A stretch of DNA of 46,272 nt, from positions 1 to 46,272 of the forward strand of contig RFPP01000015.1 in NCBI GenBank assembly GCA_009926065.1, given 5' to 3'. Positions 24,429-31,695 of this stretch are shown piece after piece; positions within the stretch are counted from its first letter, which is position 1, and every line of letters starts with the position of its first letter. A program made the translations under genes and the position numbers. The notes below the pieces were generated by a model, which was not told the DNA's origin, ran no database searches, and worked only from the letters and a program-made list of their open reading frames with translations. This DNA is from Flavobacteriaceae bacterium. GTDB lineage: Bacteria > Bacteroidota > Bacteroidia > Flavobacteriales > Flavobacteriaceae.

Positions 24429-25400
24429 TTAAAAAGTGATGTTTGCACCAATAAAGTTATACCCAAAACTTCTGGAAGCGTTTACATTAAAGGTAAATTT
24501 TTTTGGAGTTTCTATGGCTGAATTCGTTTTTTTAATTTTACTATTAGCAACATTTTTACCAATTATATAACCCATAACTAATGCAATCGGGTAATCTGAA
24601 TACCAGTGAACATTAGCTTGAACCATTTCAAATCCTAATAAACCAATTAAAGTGTAACCCACAGGTTTTATCCATTTTTTATCAGGATAATTTGTTAATA
24701 TCACATTTAATGCCGCGGTTGCAGTCATTACATGGCCCGATGGCATTGCGTCATAATTCGGGGTGTTTTTTCCATAAGCACTGAAGCTCGGAAACGGATT
24801 CCAATCTCCTCCAGGATTCCCATCAGTAATTGCTGGCGCTGGACTTTGTCTGCCTGAAATTCTTTTTATAGTTTGACTAAAAACGCCACACACTAAGAGA
24901 CTTTCAACCAAACCGGTAGAAGTATTAAGGGCACGATAATCTTTTTTTATTAAACCATATGTTGCGAACCCCATACTCATTAATAATGGAGTGGTGCCAT
25001 TTCCAATTAAATATATTGCCGATGTTAAGTCGGAAGGTATATTTTCAAGTGGACCAAAATGATGATATTTTGCGAAGTCTTTAAGTCCTATGCGTTCACC
25101 AAGGATTCGAGATTGTTCAAGTAAATGTTGGTCTTCAGGAATTATTGCAACTGTCATAACTGTTGCCCCTCCTAGTGCAATTAAGTTTTCTTTGTAGCCA
25201 AAATCATTAAATGTACTTTGAACATTTTTTGGAATATTGGTTATCATTTCAAAAAAACGAGGTTTTTTAAAGGTGTAAATTTCACCATTTTTATTGGTGA
25301 AACTTTGATACATTAAATCGTTAGAAATACTGTCTTTTATTTGAGATAATACAAAATTTGAAGTAAACAAAAGGAATAGTAGGAGTACTAATTTTCTCAT
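24429..25400 (-). CDS. PAP2-family protein with non-canonical catalytic motifs
   Basis: 323 residues, signal peptide MRKLVLLLFLLFTSNFVLSQ. The PAP2 fold is recognisable from KRISGRQSP, NYDAMPSGHVMTATAAL and ANVHWYSDYPIALVMGYIIG. The central PSGH and the H-x3-D of motif 3 are intact. Motif 1 reads K-x6-SP instead of K-x6-RP, and the position six before the motif 3 histidine is Met instead of Arg, so two phosphate-contacting arginines are absent. It could be a divergent enzyme in which the shifted Arg of SGRQSP takes over, or a non-catalytic partner. It is the first gene of a two-gene PAP2 unit. Confidence 0.85.
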   Translation of the reverse strand: MRKLVLLLFLLFTSNFVLSQIKDSISNDLMYQSFTNKNGEIYTFKKPRFFEMITNIPKNVQSTFNDFGYKENLIALGGATVMTVAIIPEDQHLLEQSRILGERIGLKDFAKYHHFGPLENIPSDLTSAIYLIGNGTTPLLMSMGFATYGLIKKDYRALNTSTGLVESLLVCGVFSQTIKRISGRQSPAPAITDGNPGGDWNPFPSFSAYGKNTPNYDAMPSGHVMTATAALNVILTNYPDKKWIKPVGYTLIGLLGFEMVQANVHWYSDYPIALVMGYIIGKNVANSKIKKTNSAIETPKKFTFNVNASRSFGYNFIGANITF

Positions 25401-25482
25401 TTAAATTTTTTTTGATAAAGATATTGTTAATTTTGTTTATATTAAATTAATACAATTAATTTCTTATAATTTTTCAATATAA

Positions 25483-26127
25483 ATGTATAAAATTTCTTCC
25501 GAATTATATTTTCCACCTGTTTCTCAAGCCTCTGTTCAAGGGATACTTGCTCAGGGTGGTGATCTATCTTCTGAAAGATTATTATTAGCCTACAAAAGTG
25601 GAATTTTTCCTTGGTTTAACCCCGGCGAACCCATACTTTGGTGGGCCCCAAAATCAAGAATGGTTTTATACTTTGATGATTTGGTGATTTCTAAAAGTAT
25701 GAGAAGTGTATTAAATAGAAATATTTTCACAGTTACTTTTAATCTGAACTTTAAAGAGGTAATTTCAAATTGTAGTTCTATAAAAAGGGCAGGTCAATAT
25801 GGAGATACTTGGATAAGCCAAGATATGATAAATGCTTATTGCAAACTCAATGAAATGGGAATTGCTAAATCTGTTGAGGTTTGGCAGGATAACGAATTAG
25901 TTGGTGGTTTATATGGAATAGATTTAGGAAATATTTTTTGCGGAGAAAGTATGTTCTCAAAGGTAAGTAATGCCTCAAAAGTTGCTTTTATCACTTTGGC
26001 AAAGTATTTGAAAAAAGAAAACTATAAAATATTAGATTGTCAAGTTTATAATGATCACTTGGATAGTCTTGGCTGTAAAGAAATTGATAGGGATATTTTT
26101 ATGGAGATATTAAATTCCAGAATTTAA
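25483..26127 (+). CDS. aat: Leucyl/phenylalanyl-tRNA--protein transferase
   Basis: Adds Leu or Phe to the N-terminus of proteins starting with Lys or Arg, marking them for ClpS/ClpAP. The 214-residue protein shows FPPVSQA, LAYKSGIFPWFNPGEPILWWAPKSRMVL, the GQYGDTWIS segment, GLYGIDLGNIFCGESMFSKVSNASKVAF and ILDCQVYNDHLDSLGCKEIDR, all usual for the family. It overlaps the tag gene by four bases at its 3' end (convergent). Its upstream neighbour is the divergent PAP2 pair. Confidence 0.97.
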   Translation: MYKISSELYFPPVSQASVQGILAQGGDLSSERLLLAYKSGIFPWFNPGEPILWWAPKSRMVLYFDDLVISKSMRSVLNRNIFTVTFNLNFKEVISNCSSIKRAGQYGDTWISQDMINAYCKLNEMGIAKSVEVWQDNELVGGLYGIDLGNIFCGESMFSKVSNASKVAFITLAKYLKKENYKILDCQVYNDHLDSLGCKEIDRDIFMEILNSRI

Positions 26128-26684
26128 TTTCGTTTCCAACAATCAGCTAGGTGATCATCAACCATTCCGGTGGCTTGCATGTGAGCATAAACTATTGTTG
26201 AACCAACAAATTTAAAACCTCTTTTTTTTAAGTCTTTACTTATTTTGTCTGAAATGGCAGATGTTGCAGGAATTTCTTTTAAAGTTCTAGGTTTGTTTAC
26301 AATGGGTTTATTATCGGTGAAAGCCCAAATATAGTTGCTAAAACTTCCAAATTCTTCTTTTATTTTTATAAATGAATTTGCGTTAGTTACTGCTGCGCGA
26401 ATCTTTAATTGGTTTCTAATAATTCCTGCATTTAGCATTAATTTTTGAATTTTTTCTTCAGAATATTTGGCTATTTTTAAATAGTCAAAGTCGTCAAATG
26501 CCAATCGGAAATTTTCTCTCTTTTTTAAGATTGTAATCCAACTCAAACCTGCTTGAAATGTCTCTAATATCAGGAATTCAAATAGTTTTTGGTCGTCAAA
26601 TACAGGAACTCCCCATTCTTCATCGTGGTATTTTTCATATATATCAATACCTAAACACCATTTACATCTAATTTTTTCTTGCAT
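26124..26684 (-). CDS. tag: DNA-3-methyladenine glycosylase I
   Basis: Removes 3-methyladenine from alkylated DNA. 186 residues. RCKWCLGIDIYEKYHDEEWGVP at the start and DDHLADCWKR at the end carry the Zn2+-binding Cys and His residues (H178 and C182 at the C-terminus). FLILETFQAGLSWITILKKRENFRLAFDDFD is the substrate-pocket region including the conserved Glu and Trp. Start ATG at 26684. A CAAATATA (TATATTTG on the gene strand) at 26706-26713 may be its -7 box. Confidence 0.96.
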   Translation of the reverse strand: MQEKIRCKWCLGIDIYEKYHDEEWGVPVFDDQKLFEFLILETFQAGLSWITILKKRENFRLAFDDFDYLKIAKYSEEKIQKLMLNAGIIRNQLKIRAAVTNANSFIKIKEEFGSFSNYIWAFTDNKPIVNKPRTLKEIPATSAISDKISKDLKKRGFKFVGSTIVYAHMQATGMVDDHLADCWKRN

Positions 26685-26710
26685 CGAATTTGTTTTTCAC
26701 TAATTCAAAT

Positions 26711-26750
26711 ATAAAAAAATTCCATTTCAAAGCAATTTGAAATGGAATTT
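26711..26750 (-). terminator. Strong terminator of the rplM-rpsI-rpsB-tsf unit
   Basis: Perfect 15-bp stem (26717-26731 with 26736-26750, top TTTGAAATGG) around a 4-nt loop, followed on the minus strand by a T run, 48 bp after the tsf stop. Confidence 0.9.
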
Positions 26751-26797
26751 ACATAAAATTAGAATTCTTAAATATAAATTCTTAAATCTTAAATGAA

Positions 26798-27622
26798 TTA
26801 ACCTAAAGAAGCTCTTTTGAAACCAGTAACAGTTAAGTTTTTATCTATAGATTTAACATAAGCACCAACGCTCATTTTGCTATCTTTAATATAATCTTGG
26901 TTTACTAAAGTATTGTCTTTAAAAAATCGAGCTAATTTACCTTTAGCAATAGTATCTAACATTGCTTCAGGTTTTCCTTCTTGACGCAACAAATCTTTAG
27001 CAATTTCTATTTCTTTAGCGATGATTTCAGAATCAACTCCTTCTTCATTTAAAGCAATTGGAGACATAGCTGCCGCTTGCATTGCTACATTTCTTGCTGC
27101 TTCTTCAGCACCTTCAATGTTAGCAGATAAGGCTACAATAGTAGCGATTTTATTTCCAGAGTGAATGTATGATCCTATGAAAGCACCTTCTAATTTCTCA
27201 AAAGTTCTAATTTCTAATTTTTCTCCGATAACACCTGTTTGCTCAATTAATTTTTCAGCAACAGTAATTCCGTTGAAATCAGCGGCTAAAAATTCTTCTT
27301 TTGAATTGAAATTCAAAGCCAAATTAGCCATGTCAAAAGCCATTTTTACGAAACTTTCATTCATTCCTACGAAATCAGTTTCACAGTTTAAAGTGATTAC
27401 TACACCTACTGTTTTGTCAGCATTTACAACTGCAATTGCAGCTCCTTCAGTAGATTCTCTGTCAGATCTGTTTGCAGCAACTTTTTGACCTTTTTTACGT
27501 AGGTTTTCAATTGCTAAATCAAAATCTCCATCAGTTTCTACTAATGCTTTTTTGCAGTCCATCATTCCTGCACCTGTGATTGTTCTTAATTTATTTACGT
27601 CTGCAGCAGTAATTGTTGCCAT
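26798..27622 (-). CDS. tsf: Elongation factor Ts
   Basis: Nucleotide exchange factor for EF-Tu. 274 residues: UBA-like N-terminus with VNKLRTITGAGMMDCKKALVETDGDFDLAIENLRKKG, then TDFVGMNESFVKMA with the conserved TDFV that intrudes into EF-Tu, and the core ending MSVGAYVKSIDKNLTVTGFKRASLG. It is the last gene of the ribosomal unit and is followed by the strong terminator at 26711-26750. The 114-bp gap from rpsB holds no other gene. Confidence 0.98.
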   Translation of the reverse strand: MATITAADVNKLRTITGAGMMDCKKALVETDGDFDLAIENLRKKGQKVAANRSDRESTEGAAIAVVNADKTVGVVITLNCETDFVGMNESFVKMAFDMANLALNFNSKEEFLAADFNGITVAEKLIEQTGVIGEKLEIRTFEKLEGAFIGSYIHSGNKIATIVALSANIEGAEEAARNVAMQAAAMSPIALNEEGVDSEIIAKEIEIAKDLLRQEGKPEAMLDTIAKGKLARFFKDNTLVNQDYIKDSKMSVGAYVKSIDKNLTVTGFKRASLG

Positions 27623-27736
27623 AATTATTTAATTTAAAGATTAAAAGATTGAAAAATTTAAAAAATAAAATCAGAGTTAATTTGAAATCAACACTTTAAG
27701 TTATCTTTAAATCTATCAATCTTTAAATTTATTTTA

Positions 27737-28603
27737 TTATTCTTCTGTTGCTGGAGTTTCTTCTGCTGGAGTTTCTTCTTCTGCAACTACTTGTTCAGTT
27801 ACTTCTGCTACTTCTGCTACTTCTGCTACTTCTTCAACTTCAACAGCTACTTCTGCAGCCAGTTCAACAGCTTCTTCTGCAACTATAGTTTCAGCCTCTC
27901 CTTCTTTATCAGAAGTTCTGTTAGCCAATCCATCTGTGATTGCAGCAGTTACTAAAGTTAGAATTTTCTCAATAGATTTTGAAGCATCATCATTAGCAGG
28001 GATTACATAATCAACCTCTCTTGGGTCTGAGTTTGTATCTACCATTGCAAAAACTGGAATGTTTAATTTATGAGCTTCTTTAATTGCGATATGTTCAGCT
28101 TTAATATCCACTACAAATAATGCAGCTGGAAGTCTAGACATATCAGAAATTGAACCTAAGTTTTTCTCTAATTTTGAACGAAGTCGATCAACTTGTAAAC
28201 GTTCTTTTTTGGAAAGAGTCATGAAAGTTCCGTCTTTTTTCATTTTATCGATGGTAGCCATTTTTTTAACAGCTTTACGAATAGTAACGAAATTAGTTAA
28301 CATTCCACCCGGCCATCTTTCAGTAATGTAAGGCATGTTTACATTTTTTGCTTTATCAGCAACGATATCTTTAGCTTGTTTTTTGGTAGCAACAAATAAT
28401 ATTTTTCTACCTGATGCAGCGATTTTTTTCAAAGCTTCATTTGCTTCTTCAATTTTTGCTGCAGTTTTATATAGATTGATAATGTGAATTCCATTACGTT
28501 CCATATAAATGTATGGAGCCATGTTTGGATCCCATTTTCTAGTCATGTGTCCAAAGTGAACACCTGCTTCTAGTAATTCTTTAACTTCTACTTTGTTTGA
28601 CAT
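27737..28603 (-). CDS. rpsB: 30S ribosomal protein S2 with acidic C-terminal extension
   Basis: 288 residues. The standard S2 core runs to about residue 229 (VKELLEAGVHFGHMTRKWDPNMAPYIYMERNGIHIINL, RWPGGMLTNFVTIRK, FVVDIKAEHIAIKEAHKLNIPVFAMVDTNSDP, IPANDDASKSIEKI). The final 60 residues are a low-complexity Glu/Ala/Val tail with imperfect EVAEV repeats and two EETPAEE-like units, common as a concept in Bacteroidota S2 but variable in length. The repeat DNA could shift in length by slippage. It is preceded by a 181-bp spacer after rpsI. Confidence 0.97.
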   Translation of the reverse strand: MSNKVEVKELLEAGVHFGHMTRKWDPNMAPYIYMERNGIHIINLYKTAAKIEEANEALKKIAASGRKILFVATKKQAKDIVADKAKNVNMPYITERWPGGMLTNFVTIRKAVKKMATIDKMKKDGTFMTLSKKERLQVDRLRSKLEKNLGSISDMSRLPAALFVVDIKAEHIAIKEAHKLNIPVFAMVDTNSDPREVDYVIPANDDASKSIEKILTLVTAAITDGLANRTSDKEGEAETIVAEEAVELAAEVAVEVEEVAEVAEVAEVTEQVVAEEETPAEETPATEE

Positions 28604-28784
28604 TTTTTATTTAGTTTACGTTCTGTTGATTAGCAATGGTCCAAAAAGCGATAAGCGATTAGCAGTTTGCAGTTGGCTTCATTTAGATGCTAAACTAATT
28701 CTCGTCTCAACGAGCAACAACAACATTGTTATTAATTCAGATAAATTTTCGATGTCTTGTTTAATATAAACAAAACAGAGAATA
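28604..28784 (-). other. 181-bp spacer between rpsI and rpsB
   Basis: No protein gene. It contains small inverted repeats: TTGTTTA-ata-TAAACAA (28757-28773) just after the rpsI stop, CTCG-tctcaa-CGAG (28701-28714) and AACAA-ca-TTGTT. It may be an RNA processing region or an S2 autoregulatory leader; I see no promoter with both boxes. Confidence 0.4.
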
Positions 28785-29171
28785 TTAACGTTTAGAGAAT
28801 TGGAATCTCTTACGAGCTTTCTTCTGACCGAATTTTTTACGTTCAACCATTCTTGGGTCTCTTGTTAATAATCCTTCTGGTTTCAATACGGCTCTGTTTC
28901 CTTCACCTACTTCACACATTGCTCTCGCAATTGCCATTCTCACCGCTTCAGCTTGACCAGTTGAACCTCCTCCATAAACATTAATTTTTACATCAAAGTT
29001 AGAAACGTTGTCAGTTAATGACATTGCTTGTAAAACTTTATATTGTAAAGTGGCTGTTGGAAAATAAGTGGTAAATGGTTTTTTGTTTACAACGATAACT
29101 CCAGTTCCTTCTGTAACATAAACACGTGCAACAGCGGTTTTTCTTCTACCTATTTTGTGAATAACTCCCAT
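28785..29171 (-). CDS. rpsI: 30S ribosomal protein S9
   Basis: 128 residues, full length, with IGRRKTAVARVYV at the start, GGGSTGQAEAVRMAIARAM in the middle and the C-terminal RKKFGQKKARKRFQFSKR tail that reaches the P-site tRNA. Start and the rplM stop overlap by one base (TAATG), so translation is coupled. Confidence 0.98.
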   Translation of the reverse strand: MGVIHKIGRRKTAVARVYVTEGTGVIVVNKKPFTTYFPTATLQYKVLQAMSLTDNVSNFDVKINVYGGGSTGQAEAVRMAIARAMCEVGEGNRAVLKPEGLLTRDPRMVERKKFGQKKARKRFQFSKR

Positions 29172-29626
29172 TATTTTAGATCGTTTAGGTTAACAGTTTT
29201 AGGTTTTTGAGCTACTTGTTTGTGCTCTGAACCAACAACAACATTTAAATTTCTGAAAAGTTCTGCTCCTAATTTATTCTTAGGTAACATACCTTTTACT
29301 GCTTTTTCCACAAGTAATGCAGGGTTTTTAGATTGCAATACTTTAGCAGTTAAAGATCTTTGTCCTCCAGGGTAACCAGTATGACGGATATACGTTTTGT
29401 CATCCATTTTTTTACCTGTAAGGTTAATTTTTTCTGAGTTGATAACTATTACGTTATCTCCGCAGTCGACGTGTGGGGTGTAACTAGGTTTGTACTTACC
29501 TCTTAAAATCATTGCGACTTTTGAAGCAAGACGACCTAAATTATGCCCATCGGCATCAACAATGACCCACTCTTTTGTAACGGTGGCTTTGCTTGCTGAT
29601 TGTGTCTTGTAGCTTAATGCGTCCAT
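29171..29626 (-). CDS. rplM: 50S ribosomal protein L13
   Basis: 151 residues with the typical KEWVIVDADGHNLGRLASKVAMILRGKYKPSYTPHVDCGDNVIVINSEKINLTGKK, HTGYPGG and GMLPKNKLGAELFRNLNVV stretches. First gene of rplM-rpsI-rpsB-tsf. Its promoter (29672-29702, minus) and a leader hairpin (29653-29668) lie directly upstream. Confidence 0.98.
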   Translation of the reverse strand: MDALSYKTQSASKATVTKEWVIVDADGHNLGRLASKVAMILRGKYKPSYTPHVDCGDNVIVINSEKINLTGKKMDDKTYIRHTGYPGGQRSLTAKVLQSKNPALLVEKAVKGMLPKNKLGAELFRNLNVVVGSEHKQVAQKPKTVNLNDLK

Positions 29627-29652
29627 AATATTTTTTTAATTAAACATTCCAT

Positions 29653-29668
29653 CCCCAATAAAATGGGG
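29653..29668 (-). promoter_or_regulatory. Leader hairpin of the rplM unit
   Basis: CCCCA-ttttat-TGGGG on the minus strand, starting right at the predicted transcription start, 27 bp before the rplM ATG. It could be an L13 autoregulatory leader or a 5' stabiliser. Confidence 0.55.
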
Positions 29669-29671
29669 TTG

Positions 29672-29702
29672 CAAAACTACAATAATTTATTTTAAATACA
29701 AA
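29672..29702 (-). promoter_or_regulatory. Promoter of rplM-rpsI-rpsB-tsf
   Basis: On the minus strand TTTG (29699-29702), 19-nt spacer, TAGTTTTG (29672-29679): both boxes match the Bacteroidota consensus at optimal spacing. Confidence 0.8.
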
Positions 29703-29916
29703 TACCTGATTAAGATTATTTTAAAAAAATAATTACTAATAAATATCAATTAATTATTGTGATTAAGTTATGGAGGCTCTTTCATCTTTTTAATAAAATT
29801 ATTCTAATAATTAGGTTATATTATTTTTCGAATAATCTTTGTTTTTATCTACTTTTTAAGTTAAAATAGTTAATATTATATTCAATTTTTATATTTTTAC
29901 ATTTAATTTTATTTGA

Positions 29917-30951
29917 ATGAAATCAAAAGCTACTTTAAAACAAATTGCTAAAGAACTCCTAGTTTCTGTCTCAACGGTTTCTAAAGCTTTGAATGATAGC
30001 CCCGAAATTAGTACACAAACTAAAATTAGAATCAAGGAATATGCAAAACTTAAAAATTATAAACCCAATATTATTGGTATCAATTTAAAAAGTAGAAAAA
30101 CCAAAACCATTGGAGTTATTATTCCTAATATATTAAATTCTTTTTTTGCTAAAGTCTTCACTGGAATTGAAAAAGTTGCTGAGTCTAAGGGTTATAACGT
30201 AATAATGTGTATTTCAAATGAGTCAATAGAAAAAGAAATTCATGCATTGGAAATTTTAAGTAATGGAACCATAGATGGATTCATTTTATCAATCTCTAAA
30301 GAAGCACAAAAGTTAAACGAATATCAACATTTTAATGAAATTATCAATGATGGTACTCCAATTGTTATGTTCGACAGAACTTCTGACGAGGTAGAATGTG
30401 ATAAAGTAATTGTTGATGATTTTGATTCTGGTAGAAATGCAACCCAACATTTAATTGATTTGGGTTGTAAAAAAGTAGCATTATTTTCATCAATTGATAA
30501 TTTAAGCGTTGGAAAATTAAGATATGAAGGTTATCTAAAAGCGCTTCAAGACAATAACTTTCCTGTAGATGAAAATATAATTGTAAGAACAGAATCAGAG
30601 GAAGAATCTATTATTAAAATACAATATCTTTTTGAAAACCATAAAATTGACGCAATTTTTGCATTAGATGAAAATGATTCTGTAGCGGCATTAAAATACG
30701 GCCTAAAATTTGGTTATAAAATTCCAGAAAACCTATCTATAATTGGCTTTGCCGACGGAATTTTAGCCTCTCGCCGCTTATCTCCAAGCTTAACAACTGT
30801 AAGTCAGCACGGTCCAGAAATAGGAGAAGCGGCAGCTAAACTACTAATAGAAAGATTGGAAAATAATAATTTTGACGAAGAACCTAAATATAAAACCACG
30901 GTAATTAAAACCGAATTAAGAGATCGACAATCTACAAAAAAGGAAAAATAA
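29917..30951 (+). CDS. LacI-family transcriptional regulator
   Basis: 344 residues. The N-terminal helix-turn-helix and hinge are LKQIAKELLVSVSTVSKALNDSPEISTQTKIRIKEYAKLKNYKPN; the ligand domain of periplasmic-binding type follows (TKTIGVIIPNILNSFFAKVFTGIEKVAESKGYNVIMC, FDRTSDEVECDKVIVDDFDSG, SIIGFADG, LTTVSQHGPEIGEAAAKLL). Such regulators usually respond to sugars or nucleosides and act on neighbouring genes, but here no sugar genes are near: rplM is divergent and a PnuC-family transporter converges on it, overlapping by 20 bp. Its regulon is unknown. Confidence 0.93.
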   Translation: MKSKATLKQIAKELLVSVSTVSKALNDSPEISTQTKIRIKEYAKLKNYKPNIIGINLKSRKTKTIGVIIPNILNSFFAKVFTGIEKVAESKGYNVIMCISNESIEKEIHALEILSNGTIDGFILSISKEAQKLNEYQHFNEIINDGTPIVMFDRTSDEVECDKVIVDDFDSGRNATQHLIDLGCKKVALFSSIDNLSVGKLRYEGYLKALQDNNFPVDENIIVRTESEEESIIKIQYLFENHKIDAIFALDENDSVAALKYGLKFGYKIPENLSIIGFADGILASRRLSPSLTTVSQHGPEIGEAAAKLLIERLENNNFDEEPKYKTTVIKTELRDRQSTKKEK

Positions 30952-31669
30952 TACCTTTTTTCTTGTCATCTCTCCAAGTTATATAGCCCAACATCGCATT
31001 TAAAAGGTAGAATAAATATTTTATTACATTGGCAATATTCATGATCATTACACTTTGAACAATTTTGGATAAATTATAAGTTTGCCACATAATCCAATTG
31101 TCAGGATACATTCTACTGTTATTAAAAGTTCCTCCAAAACTAATTCCAGCGGGAACCGCGATTGCAAAAAACAATCCCCAATCAATAGGTTTGTCACTTA
31201 AATAACTGAAACCTATGTAATTTAGAAAAAGTGATAATGCCATTCCAAAAAATAAATTTCTATAGAAAATACGATCAATGCTATTTAGAATTCTCTTTTC
31301 TTTCCAGATTTTAAAGGCAAAATAATTTCCAAAAAATGAAATTGGATAGGTTAATATTGCCGCAATATTTCCTAATAAATAATCAATTACTCCACTTAAA
31401 GCTGTATTTAATGTTCCAATAAAATTTCCAATATTATTTTTTTTGGTCACCAAACGAGTTGAAATCATAGAAAAACCAACATTAATTATTGAAAAAATTC
31501 CTAAAGGAAAAACATAGGTTATTGAATTAAAATTAAACTGAACTTCTGCTTTGTGATAACCTAGATTTACCGACCCGATTAGCACAATTACTAACCCAAT
31601 TATATCTAAATACTGGCTATTGGTTATTGACTTTATTGTTTTTATGGATTTTTCCGGAATTAAAAACAT
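30932..31669 (-). CDS. Second PnuC-family transporter
   Basis: 245 residues with about seven membrane helices. The PnuC pattern is seen in GNFIGTLNTALSGVIDYLLGNIAAILTYPISFFGNYFAFKIWKEKR and NNSRMYPDNWIMWQTYNLSKIVQSVMIMNIANVIKYLFYLLNAMLGYITWRDDKKKG, with the typical Trp-x-Trp/Asn-rich helices. It is longer than the paralog at 14056 and only distantly similar. The substrate may be nicotinamide riboside, thiamine, riboflavin or a nucleoside, and no kinase gene is beside it. It lies 26 bp downstream of polA on the same strand and overlaps the end of the LacI gene on the other strand. Confidence 0.82.
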   Translation of the reverse strand: MFLIPEKSIKTIKSITNSQYLDIIGLVIVLIGSVNLGYHKAEVQFNFNSITYVFPLGIFSIINVGFSMISTRLVTKKNNIGNFIGTLNTALSGVIDYLLGNIAAILTYPISFFGNYFAFKIWKEKRILNSIDRIFYRNLFFGMALSLFLNYIGFSYLSDKPIDWGLFFAIAVPAGISFGGTFNNSRMYPDNWIMWQTYNLSKIVQSVMIMNIANVIKYLFYLLNAMLGYITWRDDKKKGIIFPFL

Positions 31670-31695
31670 ACTTTTTTTTGAATAATGTGTTATTG

